This document shows, piece after piece, positions 17,588 to 27,485 of a stretch of DNA of 64,000 nucleotides. The stretch lies in contig NZ_CP049989.1 of NCBI RefSeq assembly GCF_011388215.1, positions 2,604,001 through 2,668,000 on the forward strand. The letters are read 5' to 3'. Position 1 is the stretch's first letter. Each line of letters starts with the position of its first letter. The notes under the pieces are model-generated. The model worked only from the letters and a program-made list of their open reading frames with translations. It did no database searches and was not told the DNA's origin. This stretch comes from Hydrogenophaga crocea (lineage in GTDB: Bacteria; Pseudomonadota; Gammaproteobacteria; Burkholderiales; Burkholderiaceae_C). The position numbers and the translations under genes were made by a program.

Positions 17588-18883
17588 TTACCTCGGGCGC
17601 TGGTCGAGCACGCGCTTGGCCTTGCCCTGGCTGCGCTCCACGCCGCCCTCGGCCTGCAACTGCACGTCGATGCTGGTGCCCACGAAGGTCTTCACATCGT
17701 GCTGCAGCGCGCGCGCCGCGGCCACGGCCTCGGCGGCCTTCGGGTCGAGACCCGGGCGGGTTTCCACGCGCACGGTCAGGCAGTCCATGGGCCCTTCGCG
17801 CGTGAGCACGCACTGGTAGTGCGCGGTCAGCGCGGGCTGCTTGAGGATCAGCTCCTCGATCTGCGTGGGGAACACGTTCACGCCGCGCACGATCATCATG
17901 TCGTCGCTGCGGCCGGTGATCTTTTCCATGCGGCGCATGGTGCGCGCCGTGCCCGGCAGCAGCCGCGTGAGATCGCGCGTGCGGTAGCGGATGATGGGCA
18001 GCGCCTCCTTGGTGAGGCTGGTGAACACCAGCTCACCCAGTTCGCCATCGGGCAGCACCGCGCCGGTCTCGGGGTCGATGATCTCGGGGTAGAAGTGGTC
18101 TTCCCAGATCGTCGGGCCGTCCTTGGTTTCCACGCACTCGTTGGCCACGCCCGGGCCCATCACCTCGGACAGGCCGTAGATGTCGACCGCGTCGATGCCC
18201 ATGCGCTGCTCGATCGCCTGGCGCATGTCATTGGTCCAGGGCTCGGCGCCGAAGATGCCGATGCGCAGGCTGCTCTCGCGCGGGTCCAGGCCCAGGCGCT
18301 GGAACTCGTCGGCGATGGCGAGCATGTAGCTCGGCGTGACCATGATGATGTCGGGCCGGAAGTCCTGGATCAGCTGCACCTGGCGCTCGGTCTGGCCGCC
18401 GCCGAAGGGCACCACCGTGAGGCCCAGCTTCTCGGCGCCGTAGTGCGCGCCCAGGCCGCCCGTGAACAGGCCATAGCCGTAGCTCACGTGCACCAGGTCG
18501 CCCGCGCGCGCGCCGCTGGCGCGGATGCTGCGCGCCACCACGGTGGCCCAGGTGTCGATGTCGCGCTGCGTGTAGCCCACCACCGTGGGCTTGCCCGTGG
18601 TGCCGCTGCTCGCGTGGATGCGCGCGCATTGCGCGCGCGGCACCGCGAACATGCCGAAGGGGTAGTTGTCGCGCAGGTCGGCCTTGGTCGTGAAGGGGAA
18701 CTTCGCCAGGTCGTCCAGGCTGCGGCAGTCGTCGGGGTGCACGCCCGCGGCGTCGAACTTGGCGCGGTAGACGGGCGAGTTCGCGTAGGCGTGCTGCAGC
18801 GTGGCGCGCAGGCGCTTGAGCTGCAGTGCGCGCAGCTCGTCGACGCTGGCCTTTTCGATCGGTTCAAGCGGAAGCTGGCTCAT
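17588..18883 (-). CDS. paaK: Phenylacetate-CoA ligase
   Basis: Activates phenylacetate to phenylacetyl-CoA with ATP, the entry step of the paa pathway. The product has 431 residues, as expected. Adenylate-forming motifs are 'HASSGTTGKPTVVGYTQRD', 'YGLSEVMGPGVANEC' and 'RTRDLTRLLPGTART', with the C-terminal Lys region 'GVERSQGKAKRVLDQRPR'. The ATG at 18883 overlaps the paaI stop (ATGA), so it is the last gene of paaG-paaI-paaK. The ring-epoxidase genes paaABCDE, often next in line, are absent here; a convergent peptidase gene follows instead. Confidence 0.96.
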   Translation of the reverse strand: MSQLPLEPIEKASVDELRALQLKRLRATLQHAYANSPVYRAKFDAAGVHPDDCRSLDDLAKFPFTTKADLRDNYPFGMFAVPRAQCARIHASSGTTGKPTVVGYTQRDIDTWATVVARSIRASGARAGDLVHVSYGYGLFTGGLGAHYGAEKLGLTVVPFGGGQTERQVQLIQDFRPDIIMVTPSYMLAIADEFQRLGLDPRESSLRIGIFGAEPWTNDMRQAIEQRMGIDAVDIYGLSEVMGPGVANECVETKDGPTIWEDHFYPEIIDPETGAVLPDGELGELVFTSLTKEALPIIRYRTRDLTRLLPGTARTMRRMEKITGRSDDMMIVRGVNVFPTQIEELILKQPALTAHYQCVLTREGPMDCLTVRVETRPGLDPKAAEAVAAARALQHDVKTFVGTSIDVQLQAEGGVERSQGKAKRVLDQRPR

Positions 18884-19326
18884 GCCGGGTCCTCTTCGGG
18901 AAACACATTGCCGGGAATCTGCGCGCTCTTGCCGCGGAACAGGGCCACGACCTCGCCGCGCTGGTTGCTGACCTTCATGTCGTACACGCCGTGGCGGCCC
19001 GACAGCGTCTGCTCCACGCCCTCGCAGGTGAGCACGTCGCCCACGTGCGTGGGCCGCAGGAATTCGATGCTGCAACCCGCGGCCACCGCGTTGCGGTTGT
19101 GGCTGTTGCAGGCGAAGGCGAAGGTGGAGTCGGCGAGCGTGAAGATGAAGCCGCCGTGGCAGATCTGGTGGCCATTGAGGTGCAGCGGCTTGACCACCAT
19201 GCGCATCACGGCGCGGCCAGGCTCGCAGGCCAGCAGCTCCATGCCCATGGTGTCCTTGCTCGCGGTGTCGACGGCGAACATGGTCTGGCCGACCTTGGCG
19301 GCGCGTTCGGCAGGCGTCATGCTCAT
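18880..19326 (-). CDS. paaI: Hydroxyphenylacetyl-CoA thioesterase PaaI
   Basis: Hot-dog-fold thioesterase of 148 residues that clears dead-end acyl-CoAs in phenylacetate degradation. The catalytic region 'GHQICHGGFIFTLADSTFAF' is the PaaI signature (HGG followed by the active-site Asp), and 'NRNAVAAGCSIEFLRPTHVG' follows. Of two close ATGs (19326 and 19320) the first is chosen because it overlaps the paaG stop as ATGA; paaK is likewise coupled downstream. Confidence 0.94.
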   Translation of the reverse strand: MSMTPAERAAKVGQTMFAVDTASKDTMGMELLACEPGRAVMRMVVKPLHLNGHQICHGGFIFTLADSTFAFACNSHNRNAVAAGCSIEFLRPTHVGDVLTCEGVEQTLSGRHGVYDMKVSNQRGEVVALFRGKSAQIPGNVFPEEDPA

Positions 19327-20117
19327 GCGCCCTTGAAGCGCGCCGGACGCTTCTCGCGGAAGGCCATCACGCCCTCGATGTAGTCGTGCGTCTTGCCCAG
19401 GGCCGACTGCGCGTCGCGCTCGGCGTCGAGCTGGGCGTCGAAGCTGCGCGTGCCGGCCTCGCGCAGCAGGCGGCGCGTGGCCACCAGCGCCTGCGTGGGC
19501 ATGGCGGCGAGCTTGTCGGCCATGGCGAGCGAGGCGGCCAGGCAGTCGTCGGCCACGTCCCACACCATGCCCCACTCCTTGGCCTGCGCGGCGGGCAGCT
19601 TGTCGCCCGTCATGGCCAGCGCCATCGCGCGCGCCAGGCCCAGGCGCTCCACCAGCAGCCAGCTGCCGCCGGCGTCGGGGATCAGGCCGATCTTGCTGAA
19701 GGCCTGGATGAAGCTCGCGCCGGGCGCGGCGATCGCGATGTCGCAGCACATCACCAGCGAGGCGCCCGCGCCCGCGGCCACGCCGTTCACCGCGGCGAGG
19801 GTGGGCATGCGCAGCGCCATGAGGCGCCGCGCCGTGGGGTTGAAGGCCTGCTCGATCACCGGGCCGGGGTCGGCGCGCTTCACCAGGTCGGGGCCGGGCT
19901 CGAAATCGAACTCGGCGAGGTCGGCGCCGGCGCAGAAGCCGCGGCCCGCGCCCGTGATCACCAGCGCGCGGATCGCGGCGTTGGCCTCGGCGCGGTCGAG
20001 CGCGGCCCACAGGTCGCGGTGCATGGCGCGCGTGAAGCTGTTGAGCGCTTCGGGCCGGTTCAGCGTGAGCAGGGCCACGGCCCCGCGCTCTTCGTACACC
20101 ACGGTGGTGTCGCTCAT
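19323..20117 (-). CDS. paaG: Enoyl-CoA isomerase/hydratase PaaG
   Basis: Crotonase-family enzyme of 264 residues. By context it is the isomerase acting on ring-epoxyphenylacetyl-CoA. Oxyanion-hole motifs are 'GAGRGFCAGADLAEF' and 'NGVAAGAGASLVMCCDIAIA', and the catalytic acid region is 'FSKIGLIPDAGGSWLL', with Asp at the PaaG position. It is first in paaG-paaI-paaK, and its promoter region contains a palindromic PaaR-like operator 41 bases upstream. A longer in-frame start at 20228 would run through that operator and is rejected. Confidence 0.92.
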   Translation of the reverse strand: MSDTTVVYEERGAVALLTLNRPEALNSFTRAMHRDLWAALDRAEANAAIRALVITGAGRGFCAGADLAEFDFEPGPDLVKRADPGPVIEQAFNPTARRLMALRMPTLAAVNGVAAGAGASLVMCCDIAIAAPGASFIQAFSKIGLIPDAGGSWLLVERLGLARAMALAMTGDKLPAAQAKEWGMVWDVADDCLAASLAMADKLAAMPTQALVATRRLLREAGTRSFDAQLDAERDAQSALGKTHDYIEGVMAFREKRPARFKGA

Positions 20118-20157
20118 CGTCTGGTCTCCTCGGTGGGTGGCTGGGGCGCAATCTACC

Positions 20158-20183
20158 ATTAACCAACCGATCGGTCGGCTAAT
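20158..20183. promoter_or_regulatory. Palindromic operator, PaaR (TetR-family) type
   Basis: Two 13-base half-sites, attaaccaaccga and tcggtcggctaat, form an inverted repeat with 11 of 13 positions matching, centred between 20170 and 20171. The core ACCGATCGGT is typical of TetR-family operators in front of phenylacetate genes in betaproteobacteria. It lies between the divergent paaG and enoyl-CoA hydratase genes and could control both. No paaR gene is in the window. Confidence 0.75.
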
Positions 20184-20206
20184 GAATACCCCTAGCCCGG
20201 GGTCGC

Positions 20207-20212
20207 TATAGT
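20207..20212 (+). promoter_or_regulatory. Likely -10 box for the enoyl-CoA hydratase gene
   Basis: TATAGT lies 36 bases before the ATG at 20249 and 24 bases after the PaaR-like palindrome. No good -35 is visible at the standard distance, consistent with an activated or weak promoter. Confidence 0.4.
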
Positions 20213-20248
20213 GCCTGGCTGAGCCCACAAACCGCCACAGGAGACCCC

Positions 20249-21031
20249 ATGAGCCAGGCCCCCGAACTGATCACCGTGCGCACCGAAGGCCGCGTCGGCA
20301 TCGTCACGCTCAACCGACCCAAGCAGCTCAACGCGCTGAACAACCAGCTCATGGACGAGCTCGGCGCCGCGCTCAAGGCCTTCGACGCCGACGCCGGCAT
20401 CGGCTGCATGATCGTCACCGGCAGCGAAAAGGCCTTCGCCGCGGGCGCCGACATCGGCGCCATGGCCAAGTACACCTTCGCCGACGCCTACAACGGCGAC
20501 TACATCACCCGCAACTGGGAAACCATCCGCAGCATCCGCAAGCCCGTGATCGCGGCCGTGAGCGGCTTTGCGCTCGGTGGCGGCTGCGAGCTGGCCATGA
20601 TGTGCGACTTCATCATCGCAGCCGACAACGCCAAGTTCGGCCAGCCCGAGATCAAGCTGGGCATCATCCCCGGCGCCGGCGGCACCCAGCGCCTGCCGCG
20701 CGCCGTCGGCAAGTCCAAGGCCATGGACCTGGTGCTCACCGGCCGCATGATGGACGCCACCGAGGCCGAGCGGGCTGGCCTGGTGAGCCGCGTGGTGCCG
20801 CTGGACAAGCTCATGGACGAGGCCCTGGGTGCGGCCCTGACCATCTGCGAGTTCTCGCTGCCCAGCGTGATGGCGGCCAAGGAATCGGTGAACCGCTCGT
20901 TCGAGGGCGGCCTGTCCGACGGCGTGATGTTCGAGCGCCGCATGTTCCACGCCATGTTTGCCACCGAAGACCAGAAAGAAGGCATGGACGCCTTCGTGAA
21001 CAAGCGCAAGCCGGTGTTCACGCACCGCTGA
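20249..21031 (+). CDS. Enoyl-CoA hydratase (PaaF/crotonase-like)
   Basis: Crotonase of 260 residues. The oxyanion-hole motifs are '[19 protein letters not shown]' and '[20 protein letters not shown]', and both catalytic glutamates are placed as in true hydratases ('[20 protein letters not shown]'). Divergent from paaG across a shared PaaR-like operator, it is a good candidate for PaaF (2,3-dehydroadipyl-CoA hydratase) or a general short-chain hydratase. Ribosome site AGGAGA precedes the ATG. The tRNA-Met promoter overlaps its stop codon. Confidence 0.92.
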   Translation: MSQAPELITVRTEGRVGIVTLNRPKQLNALNNQLMDELGAALKAFDADAGIGCMIVTGSEKAFAAGADIGAMAKYTFADAYNGDYITRNWETIRSIRKPVIAAVSGFALGGGCELAMMCDFIIAADNAKFGQPEIKLGIIPGAGGTQRLPRAVGKSKAMDLVLTGRMMDATEAERAGLVSRVVPLDKLMDEALGAALTICEFSLPSVMAAKESVNRSFEGGLSDGVMFERRMFHAMFATEDQKEGMDAFVNKRKPVFTHR

Positions 21032-21061
21032 TTGATCAGGCCCGCGCGCATGGTCTATAAT
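21032..21061 (+). promoter_or_regulatory. tRNA-Met promoter
   Basis: TTGATC (21032-21037) and TATAAT (21056-21061) are separated by 18 bases, and the tRNA begins 11 bases after the -10 box. It is one of the clearest sigma-70 promoters in the window and overlaps the end of the upstream hydratase gene. Confidence 0.75.
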
Positions 21062-21071
21062 GCAGGGCTTC

Positions 21072-21148
21072 GGCGATATAGCTCAGTTGGTTAGAGCGCA
21101 GCATTCATAATGCTGATGTCGGTGGTTCAAGTCCACCTATCGCCACCA
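21072..21148 (+). tRNA. tRNA-Met (CAU), elongator
   Basis: A complete cloverleaf: acceptor GGCGATA/TATCGCC, D-stem GCTC/GAGC, anticodon stem CAGCA/TGCTG with anticodon CAT at 21106-21108, T-stem GGTGG/CCACC with TTCAAGT loop, and encoded CCA at 21146-21148. The paired first acceptor base and lack of the three-GC initiator anticodon stem mark it as an elongator rather than initiator tRNA. A terminator hairpin follows at once. Confidence 0.95.
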
Positions 21149-21157
21149 AACCCCAGA

Positions 21158-21189
21158 AGGCGGGCCCCGGCAACGGGTCCCGCCTTTTT
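21158..21189 (+). terminator. Rho-independent terminator after tRNA-Met
   Basis: A stem of about 10 bp (ggcgggcccc / gggtcccgcc, one mismatch) is followed by five T residues, starting 10 bases after the tRNA CCA end. Confidence 0.8.
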
Positions 21190-21221
21190 CATTGCCCGCG
21201 CACCGCCGCCCCGTTCTCGCC

Positions 21222-21782
21222 ATGGCCCTCAAGTCCACCATCTTCAAGGCAAGCCTGCAGATCGCCGACATCGACCATGGCTACTACGCCGACCACGCGC
21301 TGACGCTGGCCCGCCACCCGAGCGAGACCGACGAGCGCATGATGGCCCGCCTGGTCGCGCTTGCGCTCAACGCGCACGAGCTCACCGACACCTGCGGCGG
21401 CGACGGCACCCTGGCGTTCGGCGCCGGCCTGTCCGACCCGAACGACCCCGACCTGCACCTCACCGACTTCACCGGCCGCAAGCGCCTGTGGGTGGAGGTG
21501 GGTCAGCCCGAGGACAAGCCGCTGTCCAAGGCCTGCAGCCAGGCCGATGCGGTGCGCGTCTACGCCTATGGCTCGGCCGCCGAGGTCTGGTGGCGCGGCA
21601 TCGAGAACAAGCTCACGCGGCTCGACAAGCTGCAGGTCTGGCGGCTGCCCACCGAGGGCATCAACGCGCTCGCCGCCCTGGCCGAACGCAGCATGCAGCT
21701 GCAGGCCACGGTGCTCGAAGGCGTGCTCACGCTCTCGGGCGAGCGCGGCAGTGTGAGCCTGGAGCCGGTGCGCTGGCGCTGA
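21222..21782 (+). CDS. YaeQ family protein
   Basis: A 186-residue conserved protein of unknown exact role with a PD-(D/E)XK nuclease-like fold. The family start 'MALKSTIFKASLQIADIDHG' and 'DTCGGDGTLAFGAGLSDPND' are characteristic, and 'RLWVEVGQPEDKPLSKACSQ' contains the conserved acidic/Lys region. In enterobacteria YaeQ was reported to compensate for RfaH loss, but its biochemical activity is not settled. It lies downstream of the tRNA-Met terminator with its own start; no strong promoter is seen. Confidence 0.9.
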   Translation: MALKSTIFKASLQIADIDHGYYADHALTLARHPSETDERMMARLVALALNAHELTDTCGGDGTLAFGAGLSDPNDPDLHLTDFTGRKRLWVEVGQPEDKPLSKACSQADAVRVYAYGSAAEVWWRGIENKLTRLDKLQVWRLPTEGINALAALAERSMQLQATVLEGVLTLSGERGSVSLEPVRWR

Positions 21783-21831
21783 GCCCCTGCGTGAGACAAT
21801 CCCGGCCTTGTTCAGCCTCTGGATCTACACC

Positions 21832-22233
21832 ATGAACCGCTGCCTAAGCCCCCTGCTGCTCGCCCTGGCCCTCGTGGGCACGGCGCACGCGCAGAACACC
21901 CAGGTGCGCAACTTCCCCCGGGAAGCCTGGCGTGGCGAAATGACCATCAAGCAGCCGCCCATCGTCGAGATGGACGACAAGATCACGCGCCTGTCGCCCG
22001 GCGCGCGGCTGTTCGACGAAGACAACCGCGTGTTGCGCCCCGCGTCGCTGATCGGCCGCCCGCTCACGGTCAACTACCTGGTCGACCGCCGCGGCCAGGT
22101 CACGCAGGCCTGGGTGCTCACGGCCGAAGAAAAGAAGCAGAAGCGGCCCAGCTACGGCGTGGAACGCAACTTCGAGTTCGAGTCGCAGCAGACCCCGGCC
22201 AACCCGCGCACGGCACCCGCGCGCCCCAACTGA
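21832..22233 (+). CDS. Small exported hypothetical protein
   Basis: A 133-residue protein with a Sec signal peptide ('[16 protein letters not shown]', cleavage before QN around residue 21). The mature part is charged with no recognised domain: '[20 protein letters not shown]' near its start, then '[20 protein letters not shown]'. The ATG at 21832 gives a normal signal peptide; an in-frame TTG at 21808 would add 8 residues and lies 7 bases after a GACAAT box, so it cannot be fully excluded. It precedes miaB on the same strand by 70 bases. Confidence 0.72.
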   Translation: MNRCLSPLLLALALVGTAHAQNTQVRNFPREAWRGEMTIKQPPIVEMDDKITRLSPGARLFDEDNRVLRPASLIGRPLTVNYLVDRRGQVTQAWVLTAEEKKQKRPSYGVERNFEFESQQTPANPRTAPARPN

Positions 22234-22303
22234 TTCCCCCGCCAGACCGCGCGCCCGCGCCGGGCGTGCACCAGGGCGCGCCCGCGCCCGCAGGAGCCAT
22301 GCC

Positions 22304-23674
22304 ATGACCCAGAAAAAGGTCTACATCAAGACCTTCGGCTGCCAGATGAACGAGTACGACTCGGACAAGATGGCCGACGTGCTCAACGCCGCCGAAGGCT
22401 ACGAACCCACGAACGACCCCGAGCAGGCCGATCTCATCCTGTTCAACACCTGCTCGGTGCGCGAGAAGGCGCAGGAAAAGGTGTTCTCCGACCTCGGCCG
22501 GGTCAAGCACCTCAAGCAAAAGGGCGTGCTGATCGGCGTCGGCGGCTGCGTGGCCAGCCAGGAGGGTGAGGCCATCATCCAGCGCGCGCCCTTCGTCGAC
22601 GTGGTGTTCGGCCCGCAGACCCTGCACCGCCTGCCCGAGCTGCTCGCTCAGCGCAGCCGCCAGGCGCGGCCGCAGGTCGACATCAGCTTTCCCGAGATCG
22701 AGAAGTTCGACCACCTGCCGCCGGCCAAGGTCGACGGCGCCTCGGCCTTCGTGTCCATCATGGAAGGCTGCTCCAAATACTGCAGCTATTGCGTGGTGCC
22801 CTACACGCGCGGCGAAGAAGTGAGCCGCCCCTTCGACGACGTGCTGGTGGAGATCGCGGGCCTGGCCGACCAGGGCGTGAAAGAGGTGACGCTGCTGGGC
22901 CAGAACGTCAACGCCTACCGCGGCGCCATGGGTGACACCGCCGAGATCGCCGACTTCGCGCTGCTGCTCGAGTACGTGGCCGACATCCCCGGCATCGAGC
23001 GCATCCGCTACACCACCAGCCACCCCAACGAGTTCACGCCGCGCCTGATCGAGGCCTACGCGAAGATCCCGCAACTCGTGAACCACCTGCACCTGCCGGT
23101 GCAGCACGGCTCGGACCGCATCCTCATGGCCATGAAGCGCGGCTACACCGCCATGGAATACAAGAGCACCATCCGCAAGCTGCGCGCGATCCGCCCCGAC
23201 ATCTCGATGAGCAGCGACTTCATCGTGGGCTTCCCCGGCGAGACCGACGACGATTTCAACAAGATGATGAAGCTCATCGAAGACATCGGCTTCGACAGCA
23301 GCTTCTCCTTCATCTTCAGCCCGCGCCCCGGCACGCCCGCGGCCAACCTCGCCGACGACACGCCGCACGAGCTCAAGCTGCAGCGCCTGCAGCACCTGCA
23401 GGCCACCATCGAGGCCAATGTGCGCCGCATCAGCGCGAGCCGCGAAGGCACGGTGCAGCGCATCCTGGTCGAAGGTCCGTCGCGCCGCCCGGGCAAGGAC
23501 GAGCACGGCCAGGCGAAGGCCGAGCTCATGGGCCGCACCGAGTGCAACCGCATCGTCAACTTCGACGGCGGCCCGCAGGGTGCGCGCCTGGTGGGGCAGA
23601 TGATCGACGTGCGCATCACGCAGGCGCTGCCGCACTCGCTGCGCGGCGAGGTGCTGGTGCGCGAGACCGCCTGA
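22304..23674 (+). CDS. miaB: tRNA-2-methylthio-N6-dimethylallyladenosine synthase
   Basis: Radical-SAM methylthiotransferase modifying A37 of tRNAs reading UNN codons. The product has 456 residues. The N-terminal UPF0004 domain carries the auxiliary cluster cysteines C13, C50 and C82. The radical-SAM motif is C156/C160/C163 in '[19 protein letters not shown]'. The C-terminal TRAM domain includes '[15 protein letters not shown]' and '[13 protein letters not shown]'. A GGAG ribosome site precedes the ATG. It is followed within 14 bases by the GlrK-like kinase, so read-through is likely. Confidence 0.97.
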   Translation: MTQKKVYIKTFGCQMNEYDSDKMADVLNAAEGYEPTNDPEQADLILFNTCSVREKAQEKVFSDLGRVKHLKQKGVLIGVGGCVASQEGEAIIQRAPFVDVVFGPQTLHRLPELLAQRSRQARPQVDISFPEIEKFDHLPPAKVDGASAFVSIMEGCSKYCSYCVVPYTRGEEVSRPFDDVLVEIAGLADQGVKEVTLLGQNVNAYRGAMGDTAEIADFALLLEYVADIPGIERIRYTTSHPNEFTPRLIEAYAKIPQLVNHLHLPVQHGSDRILMAMKRGYTAMEYKSTIRKLRAIRPDISMSSDFIVGFPGETDDDFNKMMKLIEDIGFDSSFSFIFSPRPGTPAANLADDTPHELKLQRLQHLQATIEANVRRISASREGTVQRILVEGPSRRPGKDEHGQAKAELMGRTECNRIVNFDGGPQGARLVGQMIDVRITQALPHSLRGEVLVRETA

Positions 23675-23688
23675 GCCTGCCTCGCACC

Positions 23689-25107
23689 GTGCGGCCCTCC
23701 TCGCTGTCCTTCCAGCAGTTGCTGCTGGTCGCCTTCCTGCTGATCGGCGCGCTGCTGGGCGCCGCGGCGGTGCGCGCGCTGTTCTCGCTCGAGACCCTGC
23801 TCGAACAAAGCCGCGAAGGCACGGCGCAGGCGATCGCCCTGTCCACCGCGGCGCAGTCGCTGTCCGAGCGCAGCCTCACCATGGAACGCGCGGCGCGCCA
23901 GTCGCTGGTGCTGCGCGACAACCAGCTGCGCCAGCGCTTCACCGAGGCCGCGGGCAATGCGCGCGACATCCTGCGGCAGCTGCAGGACAACGAGCTGCCG
24001 CCCGAGTTCGCCGACGACTGGAGCCGCACGCTCGACTCCGTGAGCGCGCTGCTCGACGGTCCTGCCGACACCATGCTCGAGCGCGAGCGCGAAGTGGCGC
24101 TGGCCTTTCGCGAGATCGACGGCCACAGCGCCGCGATCGCGCAGCAGGTGCAGGCCATCATCGCGGCGCGCAACAGCGCCCTGCAGGCCGGCTTCAAGCG
24201 CAGCCAGGACCAGCTCACGCAGATCGTGACCGGCTCCATCCTGCTGGCCGCGGCCATGGCCCTGGGCTTCGGCATCTGGCTGGCCAAGCCCTTCCAGCGC
24301 CTGGAGCGCGCCATCGTGGGCCTGGGCGAGAACCGGCTCGACCAGCCGATCGACATCCCCGGCCCCAGGGACGTGCGCCGCGTGGGCCAGCAGCTCGAGT
24401 GGCTGCGCCTGCGCCTCACCGAACTCGACGCCGACAAGGCGCGCTTCCTGCGGCACATCTCGCACGAGCTCAAGACGCCGCTGGCCTCGATGAGCGAAGG
24501 CGTGGCGGTGCTGCGCGACGGCGTGGCCGGGCCGCTCAACACCGACCAGGCCGAGGTCGCGCACATCCTGCAGCACAACACGCAGGTGCTGCAGTCGCAG
24601 ATCGAAGCCCTGCTGCGCTTCAACGCCGCGGCCTTCGAGGCGCGGCAGCTCAAGCGCGAGCGCACCGACCTGCGCGCCCTGCTCGAGGAGCAGGTGGAAT
24701 CGCAGCGCCTGCACTGGCAGTCGCACGGCCTGCAGGTGCGCGTGGAAGGCGATGCGGTGCACGTGCCGGTGGACCGCGAGAAGATGGCCTCGGCGATCGG
24801 CAACCTGCTGCTCAACGCCATCCGCTTTTCGCCGCACGGTGGCACCATCCGCCTGGGGCTGCAGAGCCAGGCCGCTCGCGTGAGCATCGACATCGTCGAC
24901 CAGGGCGCGGGCGTGGCGCCGGCCGATCGCGACCGGATCTTCGAACCCTTCTACCGCGGTGAGCGGCAGCCCGAGGGCGCGGTGCGCGGCACCGGCATCG
25001 GGCTGTCCATCGTCCATGAGTACATCGTCGCCCACGGTGGCCGCATCGAGCTGGTCGATGCCCCGCAGGGCGCCCACTTCCGCATCGAGTTGCCCCATGC
25101 CTCATGA
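23689..25107 (+). CDS. Sensor histidine kinase, GlrK/QseE-like
   Basis: A 472-residue membrane kinase, start GTG at 23689. TM1 is near residues 9-29 ('QQLLLVAFLLIGALLG'), with a periplasmic helical domain of about 150 residues, TM2 near 180-202 ('IVTGSILLAAAMALGFGIWL'), then HAMP, and a HisKA domain with phospho-acceptor H259 in 'RHISHELKTPLASMSEG'. The HATPase boxes are 'NLLLNAIRFSPHGG', 'DQGAGVAPADRDRIFEPFYR' and 'GTGIGLSIVHEYI'. With the lipoprotein and sigma-54 regulator that follow, it matches the enterobacterial glrK-qseG-glrR order, which responds to envelope stress. It overlaps the next start by 11 bases. Confidence 0.85.
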   Translation: MRPSSLSFQQLLLVAFLLIGALLGAAAVRALFSLETLLEQSREGTAQAIALSTAAQSLSERSLTMERAARQSLVLRDNQLRQRFTEAAGNARDILRQLQDNELPPEFADDWSRTLDSVSALLDGPADTMLEREREVALAFREIDGHSAAIAQQVQAIIAARNSALQAGFKRSQDQLTQIVTGSILLAAAMALGFGIWLAKPFQRLERAIVGLGENRLDQPIDIPGPRDVRRVGQQLEWLRLRLTELDADKARFLRHISHELKTPLASMSEGVAVLRDGVAGPLNTDQAEVAHILQHNTQVLQSQIEALLRFNAAAFEARQLKRERTDLRALLEEQVESQRLHWQSHGLQVRVEGDAVHVPVDREKMASAIGNLLLNAIRFSPHGGTIRLGLQSQAARVSIDIVDQGAGVAPADRDRIFEPFYRGERQPEGAVRGTGIGLSIVHEYIVAHGGRIELVDAPQGAHFRIELPHAS

Positions 25108-25872
25108 CCCCCGACGCGCCCCGCGCAGATCTCCCGGCGCCCGCGCGCTGCGCCTGGGCTGCGCGCTGGCGCTGAGCGCGCTCGCCGGCGCCTGCGCCGT
25201 CACGCCGCTGCCGCCGGCCCAGGCCCCGCGGGCCCGGCGCCCGCCGCCACCGCACCGGCCGGCACACCCGCGAGCGCGCCCGCGAGCGCGGGTCGCGCCG
25301 GCGTCCGCGCCCGCCGCATCGAGCGCCACGCCCGGGGCCGCACAGCCCCCGGCGCCGGCCGCCGCACCGGCCCTGGCCGAACCCGCCGCCCCCGCACCCA
25401 CACTGGCACCCTCGCTCGTGATGCCCGCGCCCAACGGCCTCAACGCCAACGAAGCCACCGCCGCGCTGCTGCGCTACGCCGACCGCGTGCGCGCCCTCAC
25501 GCCCGCCGAGCTCGCGCTCGAGATCGCCGCGCTCGGCGATCCCGGCAACCAGCCCGCGCGCCAACTGCAGCTCGCGCTCGCGCTCGCCAGCACCAGCCAG
25601 GCGGTGGACACGGCGCGCGCGCTCGGGCTGGCCCAGCGCGCCGCCAACAGCAACGCGGCCGACGCCACCCCCTACCGGCCGATCGCGCGCCTGATCGCGC
25701 ACCGCCTGCTCGAGCAGCGCAAGCTCGAGGAAAACATCGATCGCCAGGCGCAGCAGCTGCGCGAGCAGCAACGGCGCATCGACCTGCTCAACGAACGCCT
25801 CGAGGCGATGCGCGCGATCGAGCGCAGCCTCAACAACCGCACACCGGCCACCGCCCCGCGGCCGCCATCGCC

Positions 25873-25876
<4 letters not shown>
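25097..25876 (+). CDS. Putative lipoprotein, QseG-like, with Pro/Ala/Arg-rich linker
   Basis: A 259-residue protein in the position of QseG. The N-terminus has a hydrophobic stretch ending at Cys33 ('LALSALAGACAVTPLP'), an imperfect lipobox. Residues 36-110 are Pro/Ala-rich linker. The C-terminal half is helical, with 'LLRYADRVRALTPAELALEI' and a coiled-coil end 'DRQAQQLREQQRRIDLLNER'. Residues 44-65 are unusually Arg-rich, while the -1 frame over the same bases encodes ordinary Ala/Pro/Thr/Ser linker, so two compensating indels are possible. Its start overlaps the kinase and its stop overlaps the regulator (ATGA). Confidence 0.72.
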
Positions 25877-27294
<1,418 letters not shown>

Positions 27295-27301
27295 CACGCC
27301 C

Positions 27302-27329
27302 AAGCCCTTGTTTTACAAGGGCTTTTTTT
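27302..27329 (+). terminator. Rho-independent terminator after the GlrR-like gene
   Basis: A perfect 9-bp stem (aagcccttg / caagggctt) with a 5-base loop is followed by a run of seven T. It begins 8 bases after the regulator's stop and insulates opgG. Confidence 0.92.
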
Positions 27330-27485
27330 CGAACGACGGACACCGCGTCGCCCATTGGCGACAAAAAACCCGGGTTTACCCTGATCGGCAGGGGCCCGGG
27401 TCGGGCGTGCGCCCGTCAGTTTCGTGCAAGCCTTTGATCTGCAACGACTTTTCAGAGCTGGCACAGGGTTTGCCCTAGACAGGGC

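Noticed and set aside
21072..21148. tRNA-Met as an attachment site for an integrated element
   Set aside because: No integrase, no repeated tRNA 3' end downstream, and a normal terminator and housekeeping genes follow.
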